Source: Clostridiales bacterium (GTDB taxonomy: Bacteria > Bacillota > Clostridia > Lachnospirales > JAQSXR01). From it: a DNA stretch of 64,000 bases. Position 1 is the stretch's first letter; every line of letters starts with the position of its first letter. Below are positions 1-8,656 of the stretch, one piece after another. The stretch covers positions 1-64,000 of the forward strand of contig JAQSXR010000001.1 in NCBI GenBank assembly GCA_029256575.1, in the 5' to 3' direction. The notes under the pieces were generated by a model. The model was not told the origin of the DNA, ran no database searches, and saw only the letters and a program-made list of their open reading frames with translations. Both the position numbers and the translations under genes were made by a program.

Positions 1-1
1 C

Positions 2-529
2 TTTCTTTGTCCAGCATTAGTTGGTAGGGTAGAATACCGTGCTTCTAGCTATCGTTATATGCCGGATAAAGTAGGGCAATGCTATATTATGGTAGATAAG
101 AAGGATGTATTTAATATGAACGATGTGACGACCTCGATACGGTGGTATCAAACGGAGCAAGAAATAAAGTCTGATTTGTATTTGCATATTCCTGTTTCTT
201 TAGATGACGTTGAAGTGGTTCGAAAAGATACAGGCGGAAGGGTCCCAGAAGAACGTTTGGTGGTGATTGCAAGGAACAATAAAATAGCATTTTATGCAAA
301 GGATATGTTCGAAGCACAAGCAGCATTATGTAAATCCGATTTTTATACTACTGCGAATCAGTTTTTATCTGTGTCCATAGATGAATGTTTTGAGAGTAAT
401 AATATTCTATTGAATATTTTCGCTTTGATTGACAGACGGGTTGGTAAGAGAAGACTGTTAAATATGAAAGAAAGTATGAAGTTGAAACATCCGGTGGTTC
501 AGTATTTTTACGAGTTACGGATGTCGTAG
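2..529 (+). CDS. SF0329-like family protein, 3' part (5' end outside window)
   Basis: The reading frame is open from the first bases of the window, so the ATG at 59 is probably internal and the gene is cut by the window edge. The visible part has the pattern I associate with the SF0329 family of uncharacterised soluble proteins: a RVEYRASSYRY segment before 59, a CYIMVDKKDVFNM segment, and near the end IDRRVGKRRL followed by HPVVQYFYELR. No catalytic motif or membrane segment is visible. Its function is unknown in that family. The family name is from memory of the motif pattern and is moderately sure; the coding status is clear from the long open frame and conserved ending. Confidence 0.6.
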   Translation, partial: FLCPALVGRVEYRASSYRYMPDKVGQCYIMVDKKDVFNMNDVTTSIRWYQTEQEIKSDLYLHIPVSLDDVEVVRKDTGGRVPEERLVVIARNNKIAFYAKDMFEAQAALCKSDFYTTANQFLSVSIDECFESNNILLNIFALIDRRVGKRRLLNMKESMKLKHPVVQYFYELRMS

Positions 530-661
530 ATAAAGAGGAACGAAGGATCGAATAGATACAGGGATGATTTATGTTGTAATATATACTAATAAGGATAATT
601 TACAATATAATAATTTAGAATAATTGGGCCGTTATGTATTTAAAAGATGATGGAGGTTTAT

Positions 662-1183
662 ATGATGAAAGCAATTTTTATTGATCGAGATGGTACATTG
701 GGTGGAGGTGAGAGTGTAATCTTTCCAAAAGAATTTCAACCATACACTAATGTTTTAGAGAGTATCCAATTATTAAAAGACAATGGATATAAAGTTATTG
801 CTTTTACTAATCAACCAGATATTTCAAAAGGTAAAGTAAGTATAAATGAATTTGAAGAAGAATTATTTCAGTTTGGTTTTGATGATTTATGCATTTGCCC
901 TCATCAAAATTCAGATGGTTGTAAATGTCGAAAGCCAAGCGCTGCTATGCTCCTATCTATGATTGCAAAATACAACCTAAAAATAGAAGAATGCTACGTT
1001 ATTGGTGATAGATGGAGTGATATGTTGGCAGGATTACGAGCAGGTATGAATGTGATATTAGTAAAGACAGGTAGTGGCAATGATGCATTAAGCAAATACC
1101 AAGACAAATGGAATATGAATAGTGCCGCTTATATTGCTATAGATATAAATGATGCAGCAAACTGGATTACTTTACATATTTAA
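662..1183 (+). CDS. HAD-IIIA phosphatase (GmhB / histidinol-phosphatase-like)
   Basis: This is a small HAD-superfamily phosphatase of about 173 residues. The nucleophile and acid motif IDRDGT lies at the N terminus, motif II is FTNQPD, and the Asp pair of the last motif is in IGDRWSDM. Between them is a Cys/His cluster (CICPHQ...GCKCRKP), the structural zinc site of GmhB-type heptose bisphosphate phosphatases. The sugar-phosphate substrate cannot be decided, because no LPS-heptose genes are nearby. An upstream ATG at 647 is in frame, but the GGAGG at 652-656 would then lie inside the gene, so 662 or 665 is the better start. It stands alone, followed by the T-box leader. Confidence 0.8.
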   Translation: MMKAIFIDRDGTLGGGESVIFPKEFQPYTNVLESIQLLKDNGYKVIAFTNQPDISKGKVSINEFEEELFQFGFDDLCICPHQNSDGCKCRKPSAAMLLSMIAKYNLKIEECYVIGDRWSDMLAGLRAGMNVILVKTGSGNDALSKYQDKWNMNSAAYIAIDINDAANWITLHI

Positions 1184-1239
1184 TTTCAAATTTTTTTGGA
1201 TAACATTCATGAATAATGTTTGGAATTACGAAGTTTATC

Positions 1240-1268
1240 TTGACTAACCAATAGATTAATGTTATTTT
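1240..1268 (+). promoter_or_regulatory. Probable sigma-A promoter for the T-box leader
   Basis: TTGACT (1240-1245) and TATTTT (1263-1268) are separated by 17 bases. They sit just upstream of the conserved T-box leader and downstream of the HAD gene, where a start for the leader transcript is expected. Confidence 0.5.
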
Positions 1269-1282
1269 CAGAAGTATAAGAT

Positions 1283-1583
1283 TAAGGCTATGAAGAGAAA
1301 AGTAGATTTTGAATTATGTTACAGAGAGTCTCGGTTGGTGAAATGAGATACAAAAGGCAACATTGAAGTAAAGTCTTGGAGCTGCGTACCGACTACATAT
1401 TTATTATATGTTGAGATTACGATGGGAGTGCCCAATATAGCATGAGAGTATCGACGTTACATTATTGATCATGTAATTATCCGTACTTGTAGGGATTTGC
1501 ATTGTGAGATGCAGATAAATTAAGGTGGTATCGCGAGCATTATGCCTCGTCCTTGAATCGTTTCAAGGGTGAGGCTTTTTTTG
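1283..1583 (+). promoter_or_regulatory. T-box riboswitch leader (lysine type expected)
   Basis: The leader shows the landmarks of a T-box: a stem I region with AGAGAG and GGTTGGTGAAA (1323-1343), the T-box core AAGGTGGTATCGCGA (1522-1536), and a strong terminator hairpin (1544-1575) followed by a T run. T-boxes bind uncharged tRNA; a codon in stem I selects the tRNA and the T-box sequence pairs with its CCA end to favour the antiterminator. Lys codons AAG (1366-1368) and AAA (1370-1372) both lie in the likely specifier region before GGAGCTGCG; AAA followed by G fits the usual purine rule, but the fold was not computed. The downstream gene is a lysyl-tRNA synthetase, which agrees with a lysine specifier. 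Confidence 0.92.
1544..1582 (+). terminator. T-box regulated intrinsic terminator
   Basis: A 14-bp stem (1544-1557 with 1562-1575, two wobble pairs) is followed by seven T residues. It overlaps the competing antiterminator of the T-box and stops transcription before the synthetase when lysine tRNA is charged. Confidence 0.9.
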
Positions 1584-1620
1584 CGTTATAAAACTAAGGA
1601 TATGAAGAGGAGATTACATT

Positions 1621-3093
1621 ATGAATGAAACAGTATTAGAGGAAGCAAGAATGAATAAATTAGAAATTGTCAAAGGTCTTATCAATCCGTATCCAGAGCG
1701 ATTCGAAAAAACACATGAGATAAAGGATGTAAAAGATTTACCAGATGAAACAGTAGGGGTATGTACTGCAGGAAGAATCATGTTTATGAGAAAAATGGGC
1801 AAATTAGCTTTCGTTACAATAGCTGATATCAATGGAAAGATACAAATTGCTATTAAAAAAGACAGTGTTGGCGAAGAGGTATATGAATTTTTCAAAAAGG
1901 GTTTTGATATTGGTGATTTTATTGGAGTAGAAGGTGAAATATTCACTACACAAACAGGTGAAAAAACCATACGTGCGAATACAGTAACCTTTTTAGGTAA
2001 ATCCCTTAAGTCACTTCCTGAAAAATATCACGGAATCAATGATATTGATAGTTGTTACCGCCAAAGATATCTTGATTTAATTATGAATGAAAAAACAAAA
2101 GAAAGATTTCTATTTAAATTTAATTTCATACGTGAAGTACGTAGATTTTTAGAAGACAATGGATATATGGAGATTGAGACTCCGATTTTGATTGATAAGC
2201 CATCAGGTGCAACAGCAAGGCCATTTCTATCACATCATAATGCACTGGACATAGACGTTTATCTTAGAATTGCACCAGAAACTTATCTCAAAAGAGCAAT
2301 TGTGGGAGGCTTCACAAAAGTGTTTGAATTTGCAAGATGTTTTAGAAACGAAGGAATGGATGCATCACATCTTCAGGATTTTACCATGCTAGAAGCATAT
2401 TGTGCCTATTATAATTACAAAGATAATATGAAATTTTTACAGATGATGCTATGTAGTGTAATTACAAAATTATTTGGAAGTCCTATAATTGATATTGATA
2501 ATCATTTGATTGATTTTTCAGCAAAATGGCCAGTAGTTTCATTTCGTGATGTCATATTAAAGGATTGTAATATTGACATCAATCTGTATGAAACTTCCAA
2601 AGAATTATTAGCTGAAATCAAGAATAAAGGAATTAATCTTGAATCGGAAAATGATATTCATTCGTTAGGAAAAGGGAATTTAATCGATCTATTATATAAG
2701 AAAATGAGTAGACCAAAGATTATATCTCCAACGTTTTTGGTGGATCATCCGATCTCTCTCTCCCCTTTAGCAAGAGCAAATGATGAGAACCCAGAAGTAA
2801 CAGATCGTTTTCAACTCATCATTAATGGAGCAGAACTTATAAATGCTTATTCTGAATTGGTAGATCCAATTGTTCAGAAGAATAGGTTGATTGAGCAGGC
2901 AAAATTAAAGTCAAACGGTGATGAAGAAGCAATGGTTATGGATTACGACTATATAACTGCAATGGAATATGGAATGCCTCCAATCTCAGGCTGGGGGATG
3001 AGGATTGATAGAGTGTTGCAAGTGCTAACAGGGCAGGACAATATTAAGGATAATATTTTATTTCCTATTATGAGACCTTTAAATAATAATTAA
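1621..3093 (+). CDS. lysS: Class II lysyl-tRNA synthetase, divergent form
   Basis: The 490-residue protein charges tRNA-Lys with lysine. An N-terminal OB-fold anticodon-binding domain (about residues 45-130) is followed by the class II core: YRQRYLDL near 146, motif 2 FRNEGMD at 241-247, and motif 3 with GWGMRIDR near 457. The usual bacterial enzyme has RHNPEFTMLE and GLGIGIDR at these places; here it is SHLQDFTMLE and GWGMRIDR, so this is a second, divergent LysRS lineage rather than the common housekeeping form. GAGGAG at 1607-1612 supports the start. The gene is alone behind a T-box, so expression should rise when tRNA-Lys is uncharged. A standard LysRS probably exists elsewhere, but that cannot be seen here. 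Confidence 0.88.
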   Translation: MNETVLEEARMNKLEIVKGLINPYPERFEKTHEIKDVKDLPDETVGVCTAGRIMFMRKMGKLAFVTIADINGKIQIAIKKDSVGEEVYEFFKKGFDIGDFIGVEGEIFTTQTGEKTIRANTVTFLGKSLKSLPEKYHGINDIDSCYRQRYLDLIMNEKTKERFLFKFNFIREVRRFLEDNGYMEIETPILIDKPSGATARPFLSHHNALDIDVYLRIAPETYLKRAIVGGFTKVFEFARCFRNEGMDASHLQDFTMLEAYCAYYNYKDNMKFLQMMLCSVITKLFGSPIIDIDNHLIDFSAKWPVVSFRDVILKDCNIDINLYETSKELLAEIKNKGINLESENDIHSLGKGNLIDLLYKKMSRPKIISPTFLVDHPISLSPLARANDENPEVTDRFQLIINGAELINAYSELVDPIVQKNRLIEQAKLKSNGDEEAMVMDYDYITAMEYGMPPISGWGMRIDRVLQVLTGQDNIKDNILFPIMRPLNNN

Positions 3094-3129
3094 TAAATAG
3101 CTTATTAAAAGTGATTAGAAGAGTTGTTC

Positions 3130-3169
3130 ATAATATGACATGATGTGGTCATATTATCTATGCTATAAT
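3130..3169 (+). promoter_or_regulatory. Dyad symmetry and -10 box before the GNAT/YoaP gene
   Basis: A perfect 10-bp inverted repeat (3130-3139 and 3148-3157, 8-base loop) is followed by TATAAT at 3164-3169, about 35 bases before the gene. No good -35 was found and there is no T run, so it may be an operator over the promoter rather than a terminator of the synthetase gene. Confidence 0.4.
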
Positions 3170-3202
3170 TAAATCAATAACATATTAGGGAGCTGATCGA
3201 TC

Positions 3203-3970
3203 ATGCAATATATTGATGTGAATAAGGATAACATTGATTTGGAACATATCTGCTGTGCTTTTTCCGACAAGAAGTGTTCAGAAAGTTATGAATTAAAAAA
3301 ACAATGGCTAAGAAATGAATTTGAAAATGGTTATATTTTTCGAAAGTTGAATGAACGCGCAAAAGTATTTATCGAGTATGGGCCTGCTGAGAAAGCTTGG
3401 GTTCCTGTAACAGCTCCGAACTATATGATGTTGAACTGTTTTTGGGTTTCAGGTAAATACAAAGGAAACGGTCATGGAAAAGCCCTGTTGCAACAAGCAA
3501 TTGATGATGCAACAAAACAGGGGAAAGATGGGTTAGTAACGATTGTGGGTACGCAAAAATACCACTTTATGAGTGATACCAAATGGTTACTTCGTCAAGG
3601 TTTTGAAATATGTGAAAGTATATCCTCGGGATTTAGCCTTATGGTTAAATATATAGATAAAAAGGGCGAGCAACCTACTTTCAATGATTCGGTGAAAACA
3701 GGAGAATGCCCAGAAACAACAGGTTATGTTGTATATTACACAAATCGTTGTCCTTATTCTGAGTATCATGTAAAGAATTCACTTCTTGAAGTGGCAAAAA
3801 AGAGAGATTTAGACATAAAGATAATTAAGTTAGAAACCATGGAGCAAGCACAATCAGCGCCTACACCAGCGACAATATTCAGCCTTTTTTATAATGGAAA
3901 ATTTATAACGACTGATATTAGTGTTTGTATGGATAGTCGATTCGATAAAATAATAAATAGTAAGAAATAA
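3203..3970 (+). CDS. GNAT acetyltransferase with YoaP-like C-terminal domain
   Basis: The 255-residue protein joins two domains. Residues about 30-130 form a GNAT fold with the acetyl-CoA loop GKYKGNGHGKALL (84-96). The C-terminal part (about 175-255) begins YYTNRCPYSEYH, a thioredoxin-like start with one Cys-Pro pair, and matches the YoaP-like domain that follows GNAT domains in Bacillus YoaP and its clostridial relatives. The substrate is unknown. The gene has AGGGAG 14 bases before the ATG and ends at a bidirectional hairpin shared with the convergent gene. Function beyond acetyltransferase is inference. Confidence 0.8.
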   Translation: MQYIDVNKDNIDLEHICCAFSDKKCSESYELKKQWLRNEFENGYIFRKLNERAKVFIEYGPAEKAWVPVTAPNYMMLNCFWVSGKYKGNGHGKALLQQAIDDATKQGKDGLVTIVGTQKYHFMSDTKWLLRQGFEICESISSGFSLMVKYIDKKGEQPTFNDSVKTGECPETTGYVVYYTNRCPYSEYHVKNSLLEVAKKRDLDIKIIKLETMEQAQSAPTPATIFSLFYNGKFITTDISVCMDSRFDKIINSKK

Positions 3971-4001
3971 AATTGAGATAAATAAAGATTAAGTAAGAAA
4001 T

Positions 4002-4048
4002 AAATAACTCACAATAAATGAAAATATCGCATTTATTGTGAGTTATTT
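4002..4048. terminator. Bidirectional terminator between convergent genes
   Basis: A perfect 19-bp inverted repeat (4002-4020 and 4030-4048) with a 9-base loop starts with AAAT and ends with ATTT, so A/T runs lie on both sides. It separates the GNAT/YoaP gene and the minus-strand secreted-protein gene and can serve both. Confidence 0.85.
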
Positions 4049-4067
4049 ATTTAGTGTCTATATCGTT

Positions 4068-4974
4068 CTAATTTATTGAGATTTCTACATTATCAATGTA
4101 ATACTTCGTAAACCCTTCGAATCCTGAATCGGTTCCGATTATCAGATAAACACAACCATTTTCATCGGATATGGCTGTTGCAGTTGCTTGCATAGGCTTG
4201 TATTCAAATCCTATAATCGATGAATCTTGCTTACCAATACTTATATACTGAAGAACTTGGGGATCCCCCGATACCAAAACCATTCGATTCCACATCCGTT
4301 GCAAGTAGGAATTGTATGTCAAACGTATATTCTTTATTTGGAGCAAGACCACTCATTTTTTTTACATATCCCATAAATACATCGTCACTTCGGTTATGGG
4401 AGGCAAGGTAAAGACCCATACTTTCATTTCCTAGTACAGGGATTTGTTTGTAATCGGATTTCATCTCATAGATATCATAATTTCCTGCTTCATTATAACT
4501 ATAATCTGAAAAAATTGGTTCAAATCCAAAGGTTCCTTCGCTAAAATTATAAACATATTTATTAACTTCATTACTATTAATTTCAATATTAATATTATGA
4601 ATATAGTTTAAGAATTCAACTGCAATAAAAGTTGTCTCGTCTATACATTCAACAATATTGTTAAGTTTATACTCTTTACCTCCTACTATAGCGATATTAC
4701 TATAAAGTGATATTTTATATAGTTCTTTACCATCTTTTGAGATGGAAACTTCTTGTTTACTACTATTCCAAAAGACATTGTAATCTTGAGACTCTTCAAA
4801 GGAACGTACGGGTATCATCGCCTTATCATCAAGTAAGTATGGATTTTTAGTTAAAGTTATCTCCTTTTTTACAATAATCTTGCTGTTTAAAGCTTCTATC
4901 GCATAGGATGGTTTAATTGCTACTAATATTAATAATATAGAAAAACTCATTATAAATATTTTTCTGATTTTCAT
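4068..4974 (-). pseudogene. Secreted copper-amine-oxidase-N-like protein, broken by a 2-bp frameshift
   Basis: The frame starts at 4974 behind a good GGAGGT and encodes a signal peptide (residues 1-25, ending PSYA) and a segment DDKAMIPVRSFEES like the stalk domain called copper amine oxidase N-terminal. It stops at 4231 just after GIGGSPSSSVY. The missing end (YISIGKQDSS...YYIDNVEISIN) is present in another frame down to 4068. Adding one TA to the TATATA run at 4242-4247 rejoins both parts into about 300 residues. The break may be a real mutation, slippage in the TA run, or a sequencing error. Role unknown; probably an extracytoplasmic protein with a C-terminal beta-sandwich. Confidence 0.8.
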
Positions 4975-5105
4975 TTCTTACTACCTCCTTTTTTTTATAT
5001 TACTATAAGACGAAGAATAGGATATAAAGTTCCTCTTATTAAGAATGTCAATGCGAGTAGAGGCAAATATTATCTATAAATAATTAAAAACAGGGGTATA
5101 CTTTA

Positions 5106-5119
5106 CATTACATGTAATG
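5106..5119. promoter_or_regulatory. Perfect 14-bp palindrome before the DUF421 gene
   Basis: CATTACATGTAATG is a perfect palindrome placed 16 bases before the chosen start at 5135 and just after a TATACT box (5098-5103). It is a candidate operator. No known regulator is assigned. Confidence 0.35.
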
Positions 5120-5134
5120 AATGGAGGTAAACAA

Positions 5135-5668
5135 ATGGAGCTAAATTGGATAGGAGATGCAATTCTTATATTTTTATTTGGTACATTTATCTTAAGATTA
5201 GGTGGGAGAAAATCAATTTCACAAATGACGATAACACAAACTATTGTAATGATTGGGATAGGATCGTTATTAGTCCAACCGTTAGCTGGGAAGGGATTAC
5301 TTATTACCCTCTTAGCAGCAGCTGTATTAACTATCCTAATGATTATTAGTGAATATTTGCAAATTAAATTTGATTTTATAGAGAAATTATTTTGTGGTAA
5401 AGCAGTTACTGTTATCGAAAATGGTCAAATTAATATCAAAAATTTGAAGAAAATCAGGTTGTCAGTTGACAGACTACAAACACGAATTAGACAGGCAGGA
5501 ATATCTTCAATTGATGATTTGAATTATGCTACAATAGAAGTGAGTGGTCAGCTAGGGTATGAATTCAAAGACAATAAAAAACCTCTAACACAACAAGAAT
5601 TTAATAAATTGATGAATGAGATAACTCAAATTAAGGAGCTTTTAAATACTATAAATAGAAATATTTGA
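5135..5668 (+). CDS. DUF421 family membrane protein (YetF/YrbG-like)
   Basis: The product has about 177 residues. Three hydrophobic segments fill residues 5-80, with LRLGGRKSISQMTI between the first two, the signature of DUF421. The soluble C-terminal half contains RLQTRIRQAGISSIDDLNYATIEVSG, the conserved part of the YetF-type domain. The family's role is not well known; relatives are linked to spore or envelope functions. An in-frame ATG at 5117 would put GGAGG (5123-5127) inside the gene, so 5135 is chosen. The next gene follows after 47 bases and may be co-transcribed. Confidence 0.85.
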   Translation: MELNWIGDAILIFLFGTFILRLGGRKSISQMTITQTIVMIGIGSLLVQPLAGKGLLITLLAAAVLTILMIISEYLQIKFDFIEKLFCGKAVTVIENGQINIKNLKKIRLSVDRLQTRIRQAGISSIDDLNYATIEVSGQLGYEFKDNKKPLTQQEFNKLMNEITQIKELLNTINRNI

Positions 5669-5715
5669 CTTTTAATTTAATAACATTTTGTACTTATTTG
5701 GGAAGTAGGTGTATT

Positions 5716-5946
5716 ATGGAAAGGAAGATTATTGATTTAAAAAAATCAGTTTATGAATTATGCAGTGGGGCTCCAGATGTAGCTGCGATTTTGGAAACAG
5801 TCGGTTTTAAAGATATTACAAAACCCGGTATGCTCGCGACAGCGGGTAGATTTATGACCATACCCAAAGGGGCCTCTATGAAAAAAATAAATCTAGAAAA
5901 TATTAAAGAGGCATTTATCGAACAGGGCTATGAAATAAAAGAATAA
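5716..5946 (+). CDS. DUF1858 domain protein
   Basis: A 76-residue single-domain protein made only of a DUF1858 fold: IIDLKKSVYELC at the start, then DVAAILETVGF, KPGMLATAGRFMTIPKGA and a helical end. The same unit is the N-terminal part of DUF438/hemerythrin fusion proteins in clostridia; here it stands alone. The C-x-x-C found in many DUF1858 proteins is absent. The start at 5716 is behind GGAAGTAGGTG; a longer TTG-start version overlapping the DUF421 gene is less likely. After the stop lie about 100 bases of degenerate AATCAAAGAA-like A-rich repeats. Confidence 0.8.
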   Translation: MERKIIDLKKSVYELCSGAPDVAAILETVGFKDITKPGMLATAGRFMTIPKGASMKKINLENIKEAFIEQGYEIKE

Positions 5947-6087
5947 TATCAAAGTATAAAATCAAAGAATAAAAGCAAAGGACAAAATCAAAGAAGGAAA
6001 ATCATAGAAGAAAATCAAAAAATAAAATATATAAGGAAATTTAATTGCTTTTAATTCAAAATTAAATATATTAGTGAGGAAATGATT

Positions 6088-6705
6088 ATGAAATCTAAGA
6101 ATAGTATGTTTGAAGAATGCACAAAACACCTTTTAAATGATAAGAATCCGTCTGATTTTTTTATACAAGAATTCGAATGTGAGGAGGAGATCTGCTACCC
6201 GTTTACTCTTTTATTGGAGCTAAAAACAACGGAGCAATCAAAACAATATCATAAAGAAGGGAATGTATGGAATCATACAATGCTAGTTGTTGATGAAGCT
6301 GCTAAAGTGAGAGCAAAGAGCAGAAAACCACTGGTATTTATGTGGGCTGCATTACTTCATGATATCGGAAAACCTAGTACGACAAGAAATCGTAAAGGGA
6401 AAATAACGGCTTATAATCATGATGAGGTTGGTGCAGTCTTATCTGAAAAATTTCTAAGTGAACTGACGGATGATGCTGAATTAATACAAGAAGTCACAGC
6501 ACTTGTAAAGTATCATATGCAGATATTATATGTAGTAAAAGACTTGTCATATAGTAATATAGAAGAAATGAAGGATAATGTAGATTTTAATGAAATAGCT
6601 CTACTTGGATGGTGTGATAGAATGGGTAGATTTGAAGCAAATTATGCAGAAGAGGAAAAGAATATTCAATTATTTATAAAGAAATGTAAGGCAAGTAAAA
6701 GTTGA
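6088..6705 (+). CDS. HD-domain phosphohydrolase
   Basis: The 205-residue protein carries an HD metal-binding domain: H in WNHTMLV, the paired LLHDIGKP and a later NHDEVGA. The distance and the GKP ending resemble the HD domains of tRNA nucleotidyltransferase relatives and small predicted phosphohydrolases. The C-terminal 50 residues are charged and helical. Substrate unknown. ATG at 6082 is only one base from GTGAGGA, so 6088 fits better. The stop codon lies at the edge of a 24-bp tandem duplication (6704-6751). Confidence 0.75.
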   Translation: MKSKNSMFEECTKHLLNDKNPSDFFIQEFECEEEICYPFTLLLELKTTEQSKQYHKEGNVWNHTMLVVDEAAKVRAKSRKPLVFMWAALLHDIGKPSTTRNRKGKITAYNHDEVGAVLSEKFLSELTDDAELIQEVTALVKYHMQILYVVKDLSYSNIEEMKDNVDFNEIALLGWCDRMGRFEANYAEEEKNIQLFIKKCKASKS

Positions 6706-6751
6706 AGAAAGACTTTTTACACAAGTAGAAGAAAGACTTTCTATACAAGTA
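6704..6751. repeat. Two tandem copies of a 24-bp unit
   Basis: GAAGAAAGACTTTTTACACA and its last four bases AGTA (6704-6727) are repeated with two changes at 6728-6751. The first copy starts inside the stop codon of the HD gene, so a duplication at the gene end is likely. Confidence 0.85.
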
Positions 6752-6795
6752 GAAAAGTGAATGGTATTCGTATTGCAAGTTAATATTGAACATAG

Positions 6796-6838
6796 AAACA
6801 ACCGGTTAATTGATATAAAGTTTATCTGGTTGTTTTTC
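6796..6838 (+). terminator. Rho-independent terminator after the HD gene
   Basis: AAACAACCGG pairs with CTGGTTGTTT (one wobble pair) across a 20-base loop and is followed by TTTCTTT. Confidence 0.7.
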
Positions 6839-6943
6839 TTTATGATGTGTTCTTGTATGAATTGACATTTGGGATAATGTGGAATAATATGAAGAAGGTA
6901 CATATTTTTTTTATTTAATATAAAGTAGAGAGGGGTAATAAAG

Positions 6944-7978
6944 ATGTCAAAATTAGTTCAACAAAATGAAAAGTTACGAAATATCGAGGAAATAGATCCA
7001 AAAGCATTAGGTGGTATGGGAATGCTATTTCTTAACATTATACTTATAATTGCATCAATTGCTATATTTGTAGGAGGATTAATTCTACTTGAAACTAGTG
7101 TTTTTCTTGGAGTTACGCTAGCAATCGTAGGAAGTATTTATGCTTTTATCGTTGGTCCTATTTTATTTGGTGGTTTGAAAATTCTAAAGCCTAATGAAGC
7201 ACTCGTGTTAACTCTTTTTGGTAAATATTATGGTACACTCAAGGGAGAAGGTTTTTTCTTTGTAAATCCTTTTGTTTCTGCAATCAATCCGGCAGCAGCC
7301 TCAACATCTTCGGGAATGTTGGCATCAGACAAATCAGCATCAGTTGCGAAAACTGCGATGCAAATTAATACGGGGATTGTTTTTGTTAATAAAAAAATCT
7401 CTTTAAAAGCAATGACCTTGAATAATGATAAACAAAAAATAAATGATTCTCTCGGTAATCCAATTATTATTGGAATCGTTGTTATCTGGAGAGTAGTAAA
7501 TACAGCAAAAGCAGTTTTTAGCGTGGATAACTTTACTGAATATTTATCGATTCAATGTGACTCTGCACTAAGAAATATAGTAAGACTTTATCCATATGAT
7601 GCACCAAGTGATGATAATGAAAAATCTCTTCGTGGAAGTAGTCAAGAAGTTGCGGAAATGTTACAAGCAGAAATTCAATCTAAGGTAGAAATGGCTGGAC
7701 TAGAGATAATTGAAGCAAGAATCACACATTTGGCTTATGCACCGGAAATAGCAGCGGTAATGCTTCAAAGACAACAGGCATCCGCTATAATTGATGCTAG
7801 ACAAATGATTGTTGAAGGGGCTGTAGGAATGGTAGAAATGGCTCTTACAAAGTTAAATGATAAAGGAATTGTAAATCTAGATGAAGAACGAAAAGCTGCT
7901 ATGGTGAGCAATCTTCTTGTAGTTCTTTGTGGAAATAAGGACGCTCAGCCAATCGTTAACAGTGGCTCGATGTATTAA
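6944..7978 (+). CDS. SPFH/Band 7 (stomatin-like) membrane protein
   Basis: The 344-residue protein has two hydrophobic segments at about 22-45 and 50-75, then an SPFH core starting [32 protein letters not shown]. Later [19 protein letters not shown] and [32 protein letters not shown] match the end of the Band 7 domain. Such proteins assemble in membrane microdomains and act as scaffolds. The last 70 residues are predicted helical. GAGAGGGG lies before the ATG. The next gene begins four bases after the stop, which suggests one operon, although the two products have no obvious link. Confidence 0.88.
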   Translation: MSKLVQQNEKLRNIEEIDPKALGGMGMLFLNIILIIASIAIFVGGLILLETSVFLGVTLAIVGSIYAFIVGPILFGGLKILKPNEALVLTLFGKYYGTLKGEGFFFVNPFVSAINPAAASTSSGMLASDKSASVAKTAMQINTGIVFVNKKISLKAMTLNNDKQKINDSLGNPIIIGIVVIWRVVNTAKAVFSVDNFTEYLSIQCDSALRNIVRLYPYDAPSDDNEKSLRGSSQEVAEMLQAEIQSKVEMAGLEIIEARITHLAYAPEIAAVMLQRQQASAIIDARQMIVEGAVGMVEMALTKLNDKGIVNLDEERKAAMVSNLLVVLCGNKDAQPIVNSGSMY

Positions 7979-7982
7979 TAAT

Positions 7983-8501
7983 ATGGAAAAATTGATTACA
8001 CATAGTTTTGAACCTATATATAATAAGAATTCAAGAATTCTAATTCTAGGAACAATGCCTTCTCCAAAATCAAGAGAGAACGGATTTTATTATTCGCATC
8101 CTCAGAATAAGTTTTGGAAAGTAATAGCTGATGTACTCGGAAAACATATTGCAGAAACTATAGAAGATAGAAGAGATTTTTTACTAGAAAATAAAATTGC
8201 CTTGTGGGATGTTTTGCAGTCATGTAATATTAATGGAGCAGATGATCAAAGTATTAAGAATCCAATTGTAAATGATTTATCGGATATATTACTTGAAGCT
8301 AACATTCAGGCAATTTTTACAACGGGAACAAAGGCTACTTCTTTGTATAAAAGATACTGTTTACCTGAAACTAAGATATCTTCAATATATTTGCCATCAA
8401 CGAGTCCTGCAAACTGTAGACATTACAGTTACGAGGATTTGGTAAGGGAGTACGAAGTGGTACTAGAATGGATTGGAAAAAATAACAAAGAAATAATATA
8501 G
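7983..8501 (+). CDS. DNA-deoxyinosine (hypoxanthine) glycosylase, UDG superfamily
   Basis: The 172-residue product has the uracil-DNA-glycosylase fold with the motif ILGTMPSPKSRENGFYYSHPQNKFWKV near residue 14, as in family 6 enzymes (HDG) that remove hypoxanthine or related bases from DNA. The C-terminal motif is LPSTSPANCR. Base specificity is inferred from family likeness. The ATG at 7983 is four bases after the SPFH stop; a longer frame from 7929 overlaps that gene and is rejected. A weak hairpin at 8516-8552 follows. Confidence 0.8.
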   Translation: MEKLITHSFEPIYNKNSRILILGTMPSPKSRENGFYYSHPQNKFWKVIADVLGKHIAETIEDRRDFLLENKIALWDVLQSCNINGADDQSIKNPIVNDLSDILLEANIQAIFTTGTKATSLYKRYCLPETKISSIYLPSTSPANCRHYSYEDLVREYEVVLEWIGKNNKEII

Positions 8502-8515
8502 ATTAAGTAAAGAGT

Positions 8516-8552
8516 TGGGAAGTGGATATTTAATACCACTTTCCTCCTTTTT
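8516..8552 (+). terminator. Probable terminator after the glycosylase gene
   Basis: GGGAAGTGG pairs imperfectly with CCACTTTCC, followed by TCCTTTTTAC. The stem is short and has one irregular pair. Confidence 0.55.
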
Positions 8553-8656
8553 ACTTTATGGAGATATCTTGCTTTATTCACGGTTATTATCTATAATATC
8601 TAATTAGCAAATAATCTATTTTGCAATTAAGATTTATAAAAATGGAGGATCATTGA

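Noticed and set aside
7929..7982. Longer start for the deoxyinosine glycosylase overlapping the SPFH gene
   Set aside because: The added residues do not fit the family N terminus and the ATG at 7983 is directly after the SPFH stop.
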